Part shown: positions 33,513 to 41,804 of the stretch, piece by piece
How positions within the stretch are numbered: position 1 is the stretch's first letter
How the letters are laid out: every line of letters begins with the position of its first letter
Origin: JACMQW01 sp964536965
GTDB taxonomy: Bacteria > Bdellovibrionota > UBA1018
Direction of reading: 5' to 3'
Assembly (NCBI GenBank): GCA_964536965.1
Contig: CAZIAL010000014.1
Span: 1-64,000, forward strand
Length of the DNA: 64,000 nt
Made by a program: the position numbers and the translations under genes
Notes under the pieces: generated by a model
What the model was told of the DNA's origin: nothing
Databases searched by the model: none
The model's input: only the letters and a program-made list of their open reading frames with translations

Positions 33513-35813
33513 GTGAACCTACGGCGCCACCCTTTAGCCATTTTCCTAGGTCTAACCTTCGTTTCGTCCTTTCTTTCGGCGGAATCGGCGCACGCTTCGG
33601 GTGCGAGATTCACGGGGACCCCGCTCCCCGTGAATCTCTACCTTCGGTACTACCATCAGTTCCAGTTCGCGGGTTACTACGCGGCCGAAAAGCAGGGGTT
33701 CTATCGAAACGCGGGAATCGACGTGAAGATCGTCGAAGGGCGTCCCGCGGCTTACGAAGTCGACTTCATCCTGGAAAAGCCGGGACGTTTCGGCATCGGG
33801 AACGCCAATCTCGTGGGCGAACGCGGACTGGGGAAACCGATCGTCGCCCTGACCCCGATTTTCCAGCACTCCCCTGCCGTGCTGATCGCGCTCGAAAGTT
33901 CCGGGATCCGCAAACCCTCGGACCTCGTCGGAAAGCGAGTCGGCGTGCGCGAGGCTCGGCAGATGACCGATCCCGCCTACCGAGGGATGATGCTCGCCAA
34001 CGGTATTTCTCCCGACCGGGTCGAATGGGTGAACCATAGCTGGAACATCAAGGACCTGATCGAAGGACGACTCGACGCGCTCTCGGTTTACCTCACGACC
34101 GAAGTGCCGCGATTCCGGCAGCTCGGGCACGAGATTCGGGTCTTGAACCCGACGGACTACGGGATGGATTTCTACGGGGATGTCCTCTTCACCTCCGAAA
34201 GCACCATGCTAGTCGATCCGACGACGACTCGAAAATTCGTCGAGACCTCGCTCCAAGGCTGGCACTATGCCCTCGAAAATACGGAGGAGATGATCCAGTA
34301 CATCGCGGCGCTGCCGGGCGTGAAAGAGCGCGGCATCACCGAAGCGCTTCTTCGCATCGAGGCCGCGGAAATGAGAAAGCTCATCGAGCCCGATCTTATC
34401 GAAATCGGATACTCGAACCAATGGCGGTGGGATCGAATCATCGATATCTACCGGCGTCTCGGCCAAATTCCGAAGGACGCCCAGTTCGACGCCTTCGTGC
34501 TCCGGAACGAATTGCACGAATGGGGCCCCTACGGCACCGCCATCCGCCGTATTCTCCTCGTTCTCGCGGGGATCGCGCTTCTGGCGGTTTTCTGGGTTTT
34601 CTCCCTGCGGGCCCAGGTGGCGCGCAAGACCCTGGAACTCCAGAATGCGACACAGAGGGCCGAGGAGCAAAGGATCGCGGCGGAACGCGCGAATGAGATC
34701 AAGAGCCTGTTCCTCGCGAACATCAGCCACGAGCTTCGCACTCCGCTCACCGCGATTCTCGGTTTCGTCGATCTCCTGAAGAACCCGCAGATCACGACTT
34801 CGGATCGCGCGCAGTTTCTCTCGATCGTCGAGCGCACGGGAGAAAACCTGGCCGCGATTCTGAACGACATCCTCGACCTCGCGAAGATCGAGTCGGGAAA
34901 ACTCGAAATCCGAGCGACCGAGATCTCCCTGGACACGCTCATTGCCGATTTTAAATCGCTCCTCGCGCTGCGGGCGGACCACCAGGGAGTCGATCTTCGC
35001 TTCGTCGCGGATGGCCCGGTTCCGGACCTCCTCGTGACGGACGGTATCCGGCTCAAACAGATCCTGCTGAACGTGATCGGAAATGCCATTAAGTTCACCA
35101 CCGACGGCGACGTCGAAGTCCGTTACGGACTCGAAAACGGCCTGCTCGTATTTCGCGTTCGCGACACCGGCATCGGCATCGCCGACGAAGATCGCGAAAA
35201 ACTATTCCATCGATTCAGCCAAATCGACCAGTCCTTCCAGAAGGGTTACAGCGGTACGGGACTAGGGCTGACGATTTCGCGGCAGCTCGCGCAACTGCTG
35301 GGCGGCGATCTCGTTCTCGAGTCGAGCAAAGTCGGGGTCGGCAGCATTTTTCGAATCTCGATACGCTACCAGCCGGGCGCGCGGACGGCGAAATTCCGCG
35401 AAACGGCCCCCCGGACGGTGAACCCCTCCGCCGAAAGACTTCGGGGCAACCGCATTCTGGTCGTCGACGACTGTTCCGATAACCAGCTCCTCGTGAAACT
35501 CTTCCTCGAAAAGGAGGGGGCGCAGGTTTTTCTGGCGAATAATGGCGAAGAAGCGGTCCGCGAAGGATTACGTTCTCGTTATGATTTGATCTTCATGGAT
35601 ATCCAGATGCCGCTCATGGACGGATACTCGGCGACTCAGTCGCTGCGCAAAAACGGCTATACGGCGCCGATTCTCGCGCTGACCGCCAACGCGATGAAAG
35701 AGGACCTCGATCGATGCATCGTCGCCGGATGCGACGGCGTTCTCTCCAAACCGGTGCGCCGCGAGGAGCTCGTCGCGTACGCGGAGCGGTTCATGTCAAA
35801 TCAATGTCATTGA
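33513..35813 (+). CDS. Hybrid sensor histidine kinase with periplasmic THI5/NMT1-like domain
   Basis: A 766-residue signalling protein. After a signal segment, a periplasmic domain (LRYYHQFQFAGYYAAEKQGF, DLVGKRVGVREARQMTDPAY) resembles NMT1/THI5 solute-binding proteins that bind pyrimidine or similar ligands. A transmembrane helix (about residues 345-365) leads to a coiled coil and HisKA domain with ISHELRTPLT (His about 406). The HATPase domain (DTGIGIADED, GTGLGLTIS) follows. The C-terminal receiver domain has Asp about 696 in FMDIQMPLMDGYS. There is no HPt domain. I chose the GTG at 33513, with a GGGGG site; a TTG at 33474 lacks one. Confidence 0.88.
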   Translation: MNLRRHPLAIFLGLTFVSSFLSAESAHASGARFTGTPLPVNLYLRYYHQFQFAGYYAAEKQGFYRNAGIDVKIVEGRPAAYEVDFILEKPGRFGIGNANLVGERGLGKPIVALTPIFQHSPAVLIALESSGIRKPSDLVGKRVGVREARQMTDPAYRGMMLANGISPDRVEWVNHSWNIKDLIEGRLDALSVYLTTEVPRFRQLGHEIRVLNPTDYGMDFYGDVLFTSESTMLVDPTTTRKFVETSLQGWHYALENTEEMIQYIAALPGVKERGITEALLRIEAAEMRKLIEPDLIEIGYSNQWRWDRIIDIYRRLGQIPKDAQFDAFVLRNELHEWGPYGTAIRRILLVLAGIALLAVFWVFSLRAQVARKTLELQNATQRAEEQRIAAERANEIKSLFLANISHELRTPLTAILGFVDLLKNPQITTSDRAQFLSIVERTGENLAAILNDILDLAKIESGKLEIRATEISLDTLIADFKSLLALRADHQGVDLRFVADGPVPDLLVTDGIRLKQILLNVIGNAIKFTTDGDVEVRYGLENGLLVFRVRDTGIGIADEDREKLFHRFSQIDQSFQKGYSGTGLGLTISRQLAQLLGGDLVLESSKVGVGSIFRISIRYQPGARTAKFRETAPRTVNPSAERLRGNRILVVDDCSDNQLLVKLFLEKEGAQVFLANNGEEAVREGLRSRYDLIFMDIQMPLMDGYSATQSLRKNGYTAPILALTANAMKEDLDRCIVAGCDGVLSKPVRREELVAYAERFMSNQCH

Positions 35814-35843
35814 AGCGACGGAGCGGTCCCGCAGAATAAAGGG

Positions 35844-36641
35844 GTGTGGCACACCTCTCGTCTCCGTTGGCAGGCGTCTTCGTTCGTCCTCGTCCTCGCC
35901 CTTTCGTCCTGCGCGGCAACGCCCGTAAAGGCGGAACCCGCGACGGAAACGGATCACTCCGCCCGCCCGGACATCTCGGCGGTCGATCGCTATGGAATGC
36001 GTTCCTCGCATGAGCGGCTGATCGACAATCGAGGCGAAGGCCACGAACCGCTGTACGGAGTCAGAAACTTCCGCTCCGTGCTCGCGAATACCTTTTATCG
36101 CGGCGGCGGCAACAATGCCACGAATCGCTACGGCAAACGCCCGAACCGCAATCCCCTTCCGATCCAGGGACTGGAAAACCTCTGTCGCGAAGGATTCAGC
36201 ACGGCGGTCTACATGTATTCCGAAGGCTACGCAGATGCGCCGAAGAAAGTAAACTGCACGGATCGACGAACGGGAAAGAACCATACACTCGATTACCTCC
36301 AGATGGGACCGTACAAGGAAGCGAACATCCGCGAGATGCTCCAGCTGATCCATCGGAAGGTGAAAGAGAGCGCCACGGGCTCCCCGATATCCCCGGTCTA
36401 CTACCACTGCTGGAACGGCTGGCATGCTTCCGGACTGATCTCCGCGTACTCACTCCGGCAGTTCTGCGGATACAGCGGCGCCCAGGCCATCGAGTACTGG
36501 AATCTGAATACCGACGGGAACGACCGCGATCCGAATTTCGAAAAACTTCGCAAGCAGATGCGCGAGTTCAAGCCCTATGCGGACCTGGAACTCACGGCCG
36601 CGGAACGCGCGCGGATCTGCTTGCCGATGAAGGCGAAATAG
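35844..36641 (+). CDS. Lipoprotein with tyrosine-phosphatase-like P-loop (HCWNGWHAS)
   Basis: A 265-residue protein from a GTG start. A lipobox (LALSSCAAT) shows it to be an envelope lipoprotein. The core contains GVRNFRSVLANTFYRGGGN, GLENLCREGFSTAVYM, and VYYHCWNGWHASGLISAYSL, which resembles the cysteine P-loop of dual-specificity phosphatases (Cys about 189). The arginine of the C-x5-R motif is replaced by Ala, so catalysis is uncertain. The fold assignment rests on this loop and its predicted position after a strand. It is convergent with the kinase-like protein, with stops 2 bases apart. Confidence 0.55.
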   Translation: MWHTSRLRWQASSFVLVLALSSCAATPVKAEPATETDHSARPDISAVDRYGMRSSHERLIDNRGEGHEPLYGVRNFRSVLANTFYRGGGNNATNRYGKRPNRNPLPIQGLENLCREGFSTAVYMYSEGYADAPKKVNCTDRRTGKNHTLDYLQMGPYKEANIREMLQLIHRKVKESATGSPISPVYYHCWNGWHASGLISAYSLRQFCGYSGAQAIEYWNLNTDGNDRDPNFEKLRKQMREFKPYADLELTAAERARICLPMKAK

Positions 36642-36642
36642 C

Positions 36643-38139
36643 TCAGTTCGCCGCGCAGAAGGCCCGGGAGTCCACCGGCGGCACCTTGCCGAGATACTGG
36701 GCAACGTCCGCGTCGAGGTAGAGCGTTCCGTCCGCGCAGCGCTGCTTAAAGTCTTTCGCCATCGCATGGAGATTGCCCACCACGCTCTTCACGTCCGCAT
36801 AGGTGAAGAGAAGGTCGGACTTCAGATAGTCGACGAGCGGTCCTTCGAGCACGCGCGACTGATCCGACTTCTGCACCCATTTCGCGAGCGCCGCCATCCG
36901 CTGCACGCCCAGGTAAGTGTCCGGATGGAGGTGTTTCACTTTCCCGGAAATCCCGGCGCGAGCCATTTTATTTTCTTTGGCCACTCCGCAGTCGTTATCG
37001 TTCATCAGCATCCGCTTCACGTTCGCGTAGCCCTGGGCGGTCATCGCGGCCAGTTCGGTCGCATCCCAGACGAGTTCGTCTTTTTTCGTCTGCGAGTTCT
37101 TCACGAGTTTCGCCTTGCCCTTCTTCCAGGTCAGCGAGCCATCGGAGCCGACTTTCACATAATAAGGACGATAGTGGAGATTTCCGAAACGATCTTGCTG
37201 GTTCAGCAGGGTATCGAGAACGATCAAGTCCCCCATCTCACGAAGGAGAACGAGTTTCTGGATCGTGGCCACGTTCTCGGAACGAGGACCGCCCCACTCC
37301 GACACGGGCCGCGGATTCGAGACCATGGCGAAGCTCGCGGTACGCTGGAAGTTCGCCACGCGATCGCCGGCGGCGCTGCCGTTCGCGTCCCAGTAAATCT
37401 CATCTCCGCTGAGTTCCGGCACCAGCGCCCCGTAAAGGAGCTTAAACTCGTCGCGGAAGAGCGCGGCGCGCTTCGCGGACGTCCCATAGGTCCGCGGCGA
37501 CGAAACCGCGCTGTAGAGCCCGCGCCACGTCTGCGCAATCAGGGAATCATAGCCTCCCACCTGGGCGGCCTGATCCTTCGCCAGGGTCGCGATCTCGAGA
37601 TGCTCGAGACGATCCATCGAGCGATAGGCCGTGAAAGGGAGTTCCGCTTCGGATTTCAGAATACGCGCCATTCGCGGATAGCTGAGGATCGCTGGCGTGT
37701 AGCTGCAGGAAACCGATTGCTTAAACTTCGCGATCAGGGCCCCGGCGCGCTTCTTCGGCTTGATGCATTCGTTTCGCACGAACTGCTCGCGGGTCATTCC
37801 ATCCGGGAGCGCGTGGATCATCAGGCCCGGGTTCGTACTGTTCAGTTTCGGGCAGGTGACCGCCGCGAGATCCGTGGCCGTCGATTCGCGATCGTCGTAG
37901 AAGTCGGCGCGACAGATTTTCTTCGCGGTTTCCTTCTCCGCCTCGAGAAACGGAACGAACGCGGGCGCACCCTGCGTGGAGGAGGCGACGTCGAGGATTC
38001 GCGGCAGCGAACAGAACTCGCTTACCTGGTTCTGACTTTCGAAAGAAGTCTGGACTTCGCCCGGCGGCGTCTCGATGGCGATGGCGGCGATTCCGAACGT
38101 GAAGGAGACGACGACGGCGGATGCGAGATAGCGCTTCAT
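36643..38139 (-). CDS. Exported protein with atypical kinase-like signature
   Basis: A 498-residue protein with a signal peptide (LASAVVVSFTFGIAAIA). The C-terminal half contains GDLIVLDTLLNQQDRFGNLH (about residues 303-322) and RMLMNDNDCG (about 378). The spacing and residues resemble the catalytic LDxLLxxxDRxxxN loop and the metal-binding Asp of HipA, FAM20 and PI3/4-kinase-type folds. Upstream, GALIAKFKQSVSCSYT supplies a candidate ATP lysine. Cysteines scattered through the protein suit an exported fold with disulfides. The call is an inference from motifs; it could be an inactive relative. Confidence 0.45.
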   Translation of the reverse strand: MKRYLASAVVVSFTFGIAAIAIETPPGEVQTSFESQNQVSEFCSLPRILDVASSTQGAPAFVPFLEAEKETAKKICRADFYDDRESTATDLAAVTCPKLNSTNPGLMIHALPDGMTREQFVRNECIKPKKRAGALIAKFKQSVSCSYTPAILSYPRMARILKSEAELPFTAYRSMDRLEHLEIATLAKDQAAQVGGYDSLIAQTWRGLYSAVSSPRTYGTSAKRAALFRDEFKLLYGALVPELSGDEIYWDANGSAAGDRVANFQRTASFAMVSNPRPVSEWGGPRSENVATIQKLVLLREMGDLIVLDTLLNQQDRFGNLHYRPYYVKVGSDGSLTWKKGKAKLVKNSQTKKDELVWDATELAAMTAQGYANVKRMLMNDNDCGVAKENKMARAGISGKVKHLHPDTYLGVQRMAALAKWVQKSDQSRVLEGPLVDYLKSDLLFTYADVKSVVGNLHAMAKDFKQRCADGTLYLDADVAQYLGKVPPVDSRAFCAAN

Positions 38140-38347
38140 AATAGGCTCCGAAAAAATTCTGGGCTTGGGCCCGGGTCCACTTTTGCGAAGACCGTGCCTG
38201 ATCCCGACCGGCCTCAGCTCGCAATGAGCGGGCCGCCGACCGCCCTGAACGCGACCGGACCTGTATAAAGCTTAGACGGTGGGCGTCCGCGTGATCAGCC
38301 GCCGGCGCGCCCGGAGCCGCGGCGGGAGGACGGTCCCGATTCGGGGA

Positions 38348-39241
38348 TCACGCGAATCGTTCGATATAGTTACACTTCCGGCAGAGCTCCTCGACCAGGC
38401 GTCTTTCGCGGAAACCCCGCACGATTTCCTGGGCGCGCGGAGACCCCAGGATTTCGCGGATCGGTTTTTCGCGGACGTTGCCCAGCGGGATCTTTCCCTC
38501 TTTGTCGAGACAACAGGGAACCACGGTTCCGTCGACCAGAATTCCGAAGTGACTCGAAAGACCGTGGCAACGCCCGCGCGAACCGATCTCCGGCAGCTCG
38601 AGCGACGGCCAGACGAACTCGGTATCGAAATGGAGATAGAGCCGATTCTTCAGCGGATAGCTCTTCCGCTCGCGCACGTCGACATCGCTCGGCATCTGTC
38701 CACCGAAACGGCGCACGACGCGCTCGAGAAGGTCTTGGTTCGCTCTTTCCGCCCCCGCGCCGGAAGGGATCGGCGCGTCGAGGTTCCAGAGTCGGAAGTT
38801 CACATAGAGGTCGGGTCGCTCGACGAAGGCGCGCTCCGTCCAGGCGAAAAGTTTCTCGAGATACGGGCCGGGATCGCGTCCCGGAAAATTATCGGGAAAA
38901 CTGTGGAGGGAAAAATTCACCTGCCGGATGATCGGCGAGAGAAGAATCGACTCCTGCTTCTCCCGCATCAGCACCCCGTTGGTGACGAGAAAAATCGGCG
39001 TCTGCGTTTCGGTGCAGATTTCGACGAATCGCTCGAGCTTGGGATGGACCAGGGGATCGCCCATGAGATGGAGACAGACCTGGTCGGTCAGCCCCCCGAC
39101 CTCGCCGATGATCTTTGCGAAAACCTCGGGCTCCATCAGTCCCTTCGTCCGCACGACTTCGGGGCAAAAGCTACACTGGAGGTTGCAGATATTGCTGATC
39201 TCGATGTTGATCTTCGAGAAACGTTTCTCGGGCCGGCCCAT
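38348..39241 (-). CDS. Radical SAM protein with SPASM-type C-terminal cluster
   Basis: A 297-residue enzyme from ATG at 39241 (an ATG at 39265 would add eight residues). The radical SAM cluster motif is EISNICNLQCSFCPE, with CNLQCSFC supplying the three cysteines. Downstream are the SAM-binding HLMGDPLVHPKLERF and LVTNGVLM. The C-terminal part has further cysteines (GRCHGLSSHFGILVDGTVVP, CCLDKEG and CRKCNY), forming a SPASM-type auxiliary cluster. Such enzymes modify peptides, cofactors or sugars. No peptide substrate gene is obvious beside it. Divergent from pldA. Confidence 0.85.
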   Translation of the reverse strand: MGRPEKRFSKINIEISNICNLQCSFCPEVVRTKGLMEPEVFAKIIGEVGGLTDQVCLHLMGDPLVHPKLERFVEICTETQTPIFLVTNGVLMREKQESILLSPIIRQVNFSLHSFPDNFPGRDPGPYLEKLFAWTERAFVERPDLYVNFRLWNLDAPIPSGAGAERANQDLLERVVRRFGGQMPSDVDVRERKSYPLKNRLYLHFDTEFVWPSLELPEIGSRGRCHGLSSHFGILVDGTVVPCCLDKEGKIPLGNVREKPIREILGSPRAQEIVRGFRERRLVEELCRKCNYIERFA

Positions 39242-39305
39242 GGGCTGCAGCCTATCCCGGCGCATCGCGCTTGGAAAACCCGAAGAAGCGGACTAGGTTG
39301 CGCGA

Positions 39306-40088
39306 ATGCGTTTTTTAACCCCCGCGCTCTGCTTGAACCTGGCTCTCGCCCTCCCGTCTTCCGCCTCCGCGGACGAGGTGTCGGCGCCCGTGGAGTGGGA
39401 GCGCGAGCCCATCCGCTCTTTCGAAGCCTATAAGCCGAGCTACTTCCTGCTGGGAAAGCCCATCACGAAAATGCAGATCAGCCTCAAGGTCCAGGCTCTC
39501 CGGGGCATCCCCCTTTACGCCGGCTATTCCCAGCTCATGATGTGGGATTTGTTTAAGACCTCCGCCCCGTTTCGCGACCTGAACTATAATCCCGATATCT
39601 TTTACCGCTTCGAATTCGGCAAGGCCCCCGCCCGCCACGTCGACCTCGGAGTCTTCGAGCACGAATCGAACGGAATGGGCGGACCCGACTCGCGGTCCTG
39701 GAACCGCGCGTACGTCCGCTATAGCCAGAATCGCCAGAGCGAAAAGGGCGGAGTTTGGTGGTCGGCGAAGGCCTGGATCTCCTACGGGATCAGCGACCCC
39801 CAGAGCGAGTCGATCAAGTACACGCGTGGCGTGTACGAAATCCAGATTGGACTGAGCGATTATTTCGATCGCCTCTTCGAAGTGAACGAACTCGTCCTTC
39901 GACTTTACGGAGGCGGACGGAGCCGCGTGAATCCGCTGGAAGGCGGGCAGGAGCTCACTTACCGCGAAAAGATCACCGCTCGGAAAGTTCTCCTTCCGAT
40001 GTACCTGCAGATCTTCCACGGTTACGGCGAGAATCTGCTCGACGCCGAAGATCGCCGCTGGGGTTTCCGCGCGGGGTTTGGGTTCTAG
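39306..40088 (+). CDS. pldA: Outer-membrane phospholipase A
   Basis: A 260-residue protein with a signal peptide and a 12-strand barrel pattern. The catalytic block FEHESNGMGGPDSRSWNRAY matches the OMPLA active site: His and Ser in HESNG, Asn in SRSWNR. The enzyme hydrolyses phospholipids that reach the outer leaflet, acting as a calcium-dependent dimer. Mature length matches the family. It lies between a divergent radical SAM gene and a co-directional transporter 66 bases downstream. Confidence 0.92.
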   Translation: MRFLTPALCLNLALALPSSASADEVSAPVEWEREPIRSFEAYKPSYFLLGKPITKMQISLKVQALRGIPLYAGYSQLMMWDLFKTSAPFRDLNYNPDIFYRFEFGKAPARHVDLGVFEHESNGMGGPDSRSWNRAYVRYSQNRQSEKGGVWWSAKAWISYGISDPQSESIKYTRGVYEIQIGLSDYFDRLFEVNELVLRLYGGGRSRVNPLEGGQELTYREKITARKVLLPMYLQIFHGYGENLLDAEDRRWGFRAGFGF

Positions 40089-40154
40089 TCGCTCGGAGCG
40101 TGCGAAACTCCCGCCTTTCTGGCAATCTCTCCCTAGAACTCACGGCGTCTGAAT

Positions 40155-40760
40155 ATGGAATCTTCCCTCCAAGCCCTCCTTTCCTCTTTTGGCCTCGTCG
40201 CGATGAGCGAGATCGGGGACAAAACGCAGCTTCTGGCCTTCTCCCTCGCGGCCCGTTTTCGGAAACCCGTTCCGATCCTCGCGGGAATTCTCGTCGCGAC
40301 TCTCCTGAACCACGGCGTTTCGGCATGGGCGGGGACGTGGATCGCGGCGAACGTGGCGCCCTTCTGGATGGCCCTCACTCTCGGCGTGCTCTTCCTCGGA
40401 TTCGGAATCTGGACGCTCAAGCCCGATACGCTGGAGGATGGCCCCGCAAAAGAACGTTTCGGTCCGTTTCTGACGACGACCGTGCTCTTTTTTCTCGCGG
40501 AGATCGGCGATAAGACCCAGTTCGCCACGGTCGCGCTAGCGGCGAAATATCAGAATCTCGTGATCGTGACCGCGGGGACGACGCTCGGGATGATGGTCAC
40601 CGACGGGATCGCCGTACTCCTCGGGGACCGCATCGCCGACAAGGTCCAGCATCGGTATCTGCGGCTGGCGGCGGCGATCTTCTTTTTTCTTTTCGGGTGC
40701 GCGAGCCTGTACGAAGCGTACCGGCTCGCGCCCGGTCTAAGTCGAGGACTTTTCTTTTAA
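40155..40760 (+). CDS. GDT1/UPF0016 (TMEM165) family cation transporter
   Basis: A 201-residue inner-membrane protein with six helices in two inverted repeats. Each repeat has the family motif E-x-GDK-(T/S): AMSEIGDKTQLLAFSLAARF and FLAEIGDKTQFATVALAAKY. Family members export Mn(II) or exchange calcium and protons. The last codons overlap the convergent azurin-like gene by four bases. Confidence 0.92.
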   Translation: MESSLQALLSSFGLVAMSEIGDKTQLLAFSLAARFRKPVPILAGILVATLLNHGVSAWAGTWIAANVAPFWMALTLGVLFLGFGIWTLKPDTLEDGPAKERFGPFLTTTVLFFLAEIGDKTQFATVALAAKYQNLVIVTAGTTLGMMVTDGIAVLLGDRIADKVQHRYLRLAAAIFFFLFGCASLYEAYRLAPGLSRGLFF

Positions 40761-41272
40761 GGAGTGATTTTCAGGACGCCCTTCATCGAAGCGTGCCCTG
40801 GAAACGTGCAGATGAACGGGTAATCGCCCGGCTTGGTCGGCGCGGTGAATTCGATCACGACCGACTCGCCGGCATCGATCAGCTTCGACTTCGCGAGGAC
40901 GTCCGGAGTGCTCGCGACCCAACCCTTGTCCGGGCCCGCCGCGATCGAGGCATCGAGGACGGCTTGCGCCTTCCCGATCTCGGTCACGACGAAATTATGC
41001 ATCATGCCCTTCGCCGCGGAACCGTTCTTGAAGTTCACGGTGATTTTCGAGCCGGCTTTGGCGGTGAGTTTGTCCTTCGAGAAAACCATCTCTTCTTTGT
41101 TCTTCGGAGTTCCGGTCGTCAGGTCGAATTTTACGGCTCCGCCGGCTTTCGCGGCGGGGGCGGCCTTAGCGGCCGGGGCCGCTGCGGCGGGAGCTTTTTC
41201 GGCGGCCGGGGCCGCGAAAACGGAAGTAGCAAGAAGCAGGATCAGGCTGGTGAGAGACACGCTGGATTTCAT
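40757..41272 (-). CDS. Azurin/plastocyanin-like copper protein
   Basis: A 171-residue exported protein. A signal peptide is followed by a linker of Ala-Pro-Lys repeats (AEKAPAAAAPAAKAAPAAKA), then a cupredoxin domain. The type I copper ligands are His in GMMHNFVV, Cys in FICTFPGHASMKG, the following His, and the Met. Such proteins carry single electrons in the periplasm. The N-terminal Ala-rich stretch is a tether typical of lipid- or surface-linked cupredoxins, though no lipobox is seen. Confidence 0.88.
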   Translation of the reverse strand: MKSSVSLTSLILLLATSVFAAPAAEKAPAAAAPAAKAAPAAKAGGAVKFDLTTGTPKNKEEMVFSKDKLTAKAGSKITVNFKNGSAAKGMMHNFVVTEIGKAQAVLDASIAAGPDKGWVASTPDVLAKSKLIDAGESVVIEFTAPTKPGDYPFICTFPGHASMKGVLKITP

Positions 41273-41333
41273 GGGACATTCTCCTTCGGAGCATTGGGGG
41301 TGAAACTATCGCCCAGTTTAGTCCTGCGGTAAG

Positions 41334-41777
41334 ATGGTTGCAATGGAAGCCATGGACCGCAAATCCGAAAAAATCGTGCTCTACGACGGGGTCTGCAACC
41401 TCTGCGATGGCGCGATTCGTTTCATCCTACCGCGCGATACACGCGGAAATTTACGATTTGCTTCCCTTCAGGGTGAATTCGCCCGCGCGATATTAACGCG
41501 TCACGGCATTCCCATCTCCGAAATCCCTGAAAGTTTAATTCTCGTGGAGAACGACCGCGTTTTTCTCTACTCAGACGGTGCCCTCCGAATCGCGCGAAAT
41601 CTCGACTGGCCTTGGCGTGCGCTGGCCGGGTTCCTGCTCGTGCCTCGGCCGATCCGGGACGGTATTTACCGCTGGGTCGCGCGGAACCGGTATCGCTGGT
41701 TCGGTAAACAAGAAACCTGCCTCCTCCCCTCGGCGAAGTGGAAAGCCAGATTTCTCGAGACCCCCGCGGAACCCTAG
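41334..41777 (+). CDS. DCC-family thiol-disulfide oxidoreductase-like protein
   Basis: A 147-residue protein with the family signature IVLYDGVCNLCDGAIRFILP, containing Asp and the CxxC pair. The middle part (LRFASLQGEFARAILTRHGI) and the C-terminal YRWVARNRYRWFGK match DCC (YuxK-like) proteins. These are predicted thioredoxin-fold proteins whose substrate is not known. An ATG at 41352 is a possible alternative start. It ends 46 bases before the tRNA-Leu gene. Confidence 0.85.
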   Translation: MVAMEAMDRKSEKIVLYDGVCNLCDGAIRFILPRDTRGNLRFASLQGEFARAILTRHGIPISEIPESLILVENDRVFLYSDGALRIARNLDWPWRALAGFLLVPRPIRDGIYRWVARNRYRWFGKQETCLLPSAKWKARFLETPAEP

Positions 41778-41804
41778 ACGCGCCCGCCTTCCCGCGATAA
41801 CACC

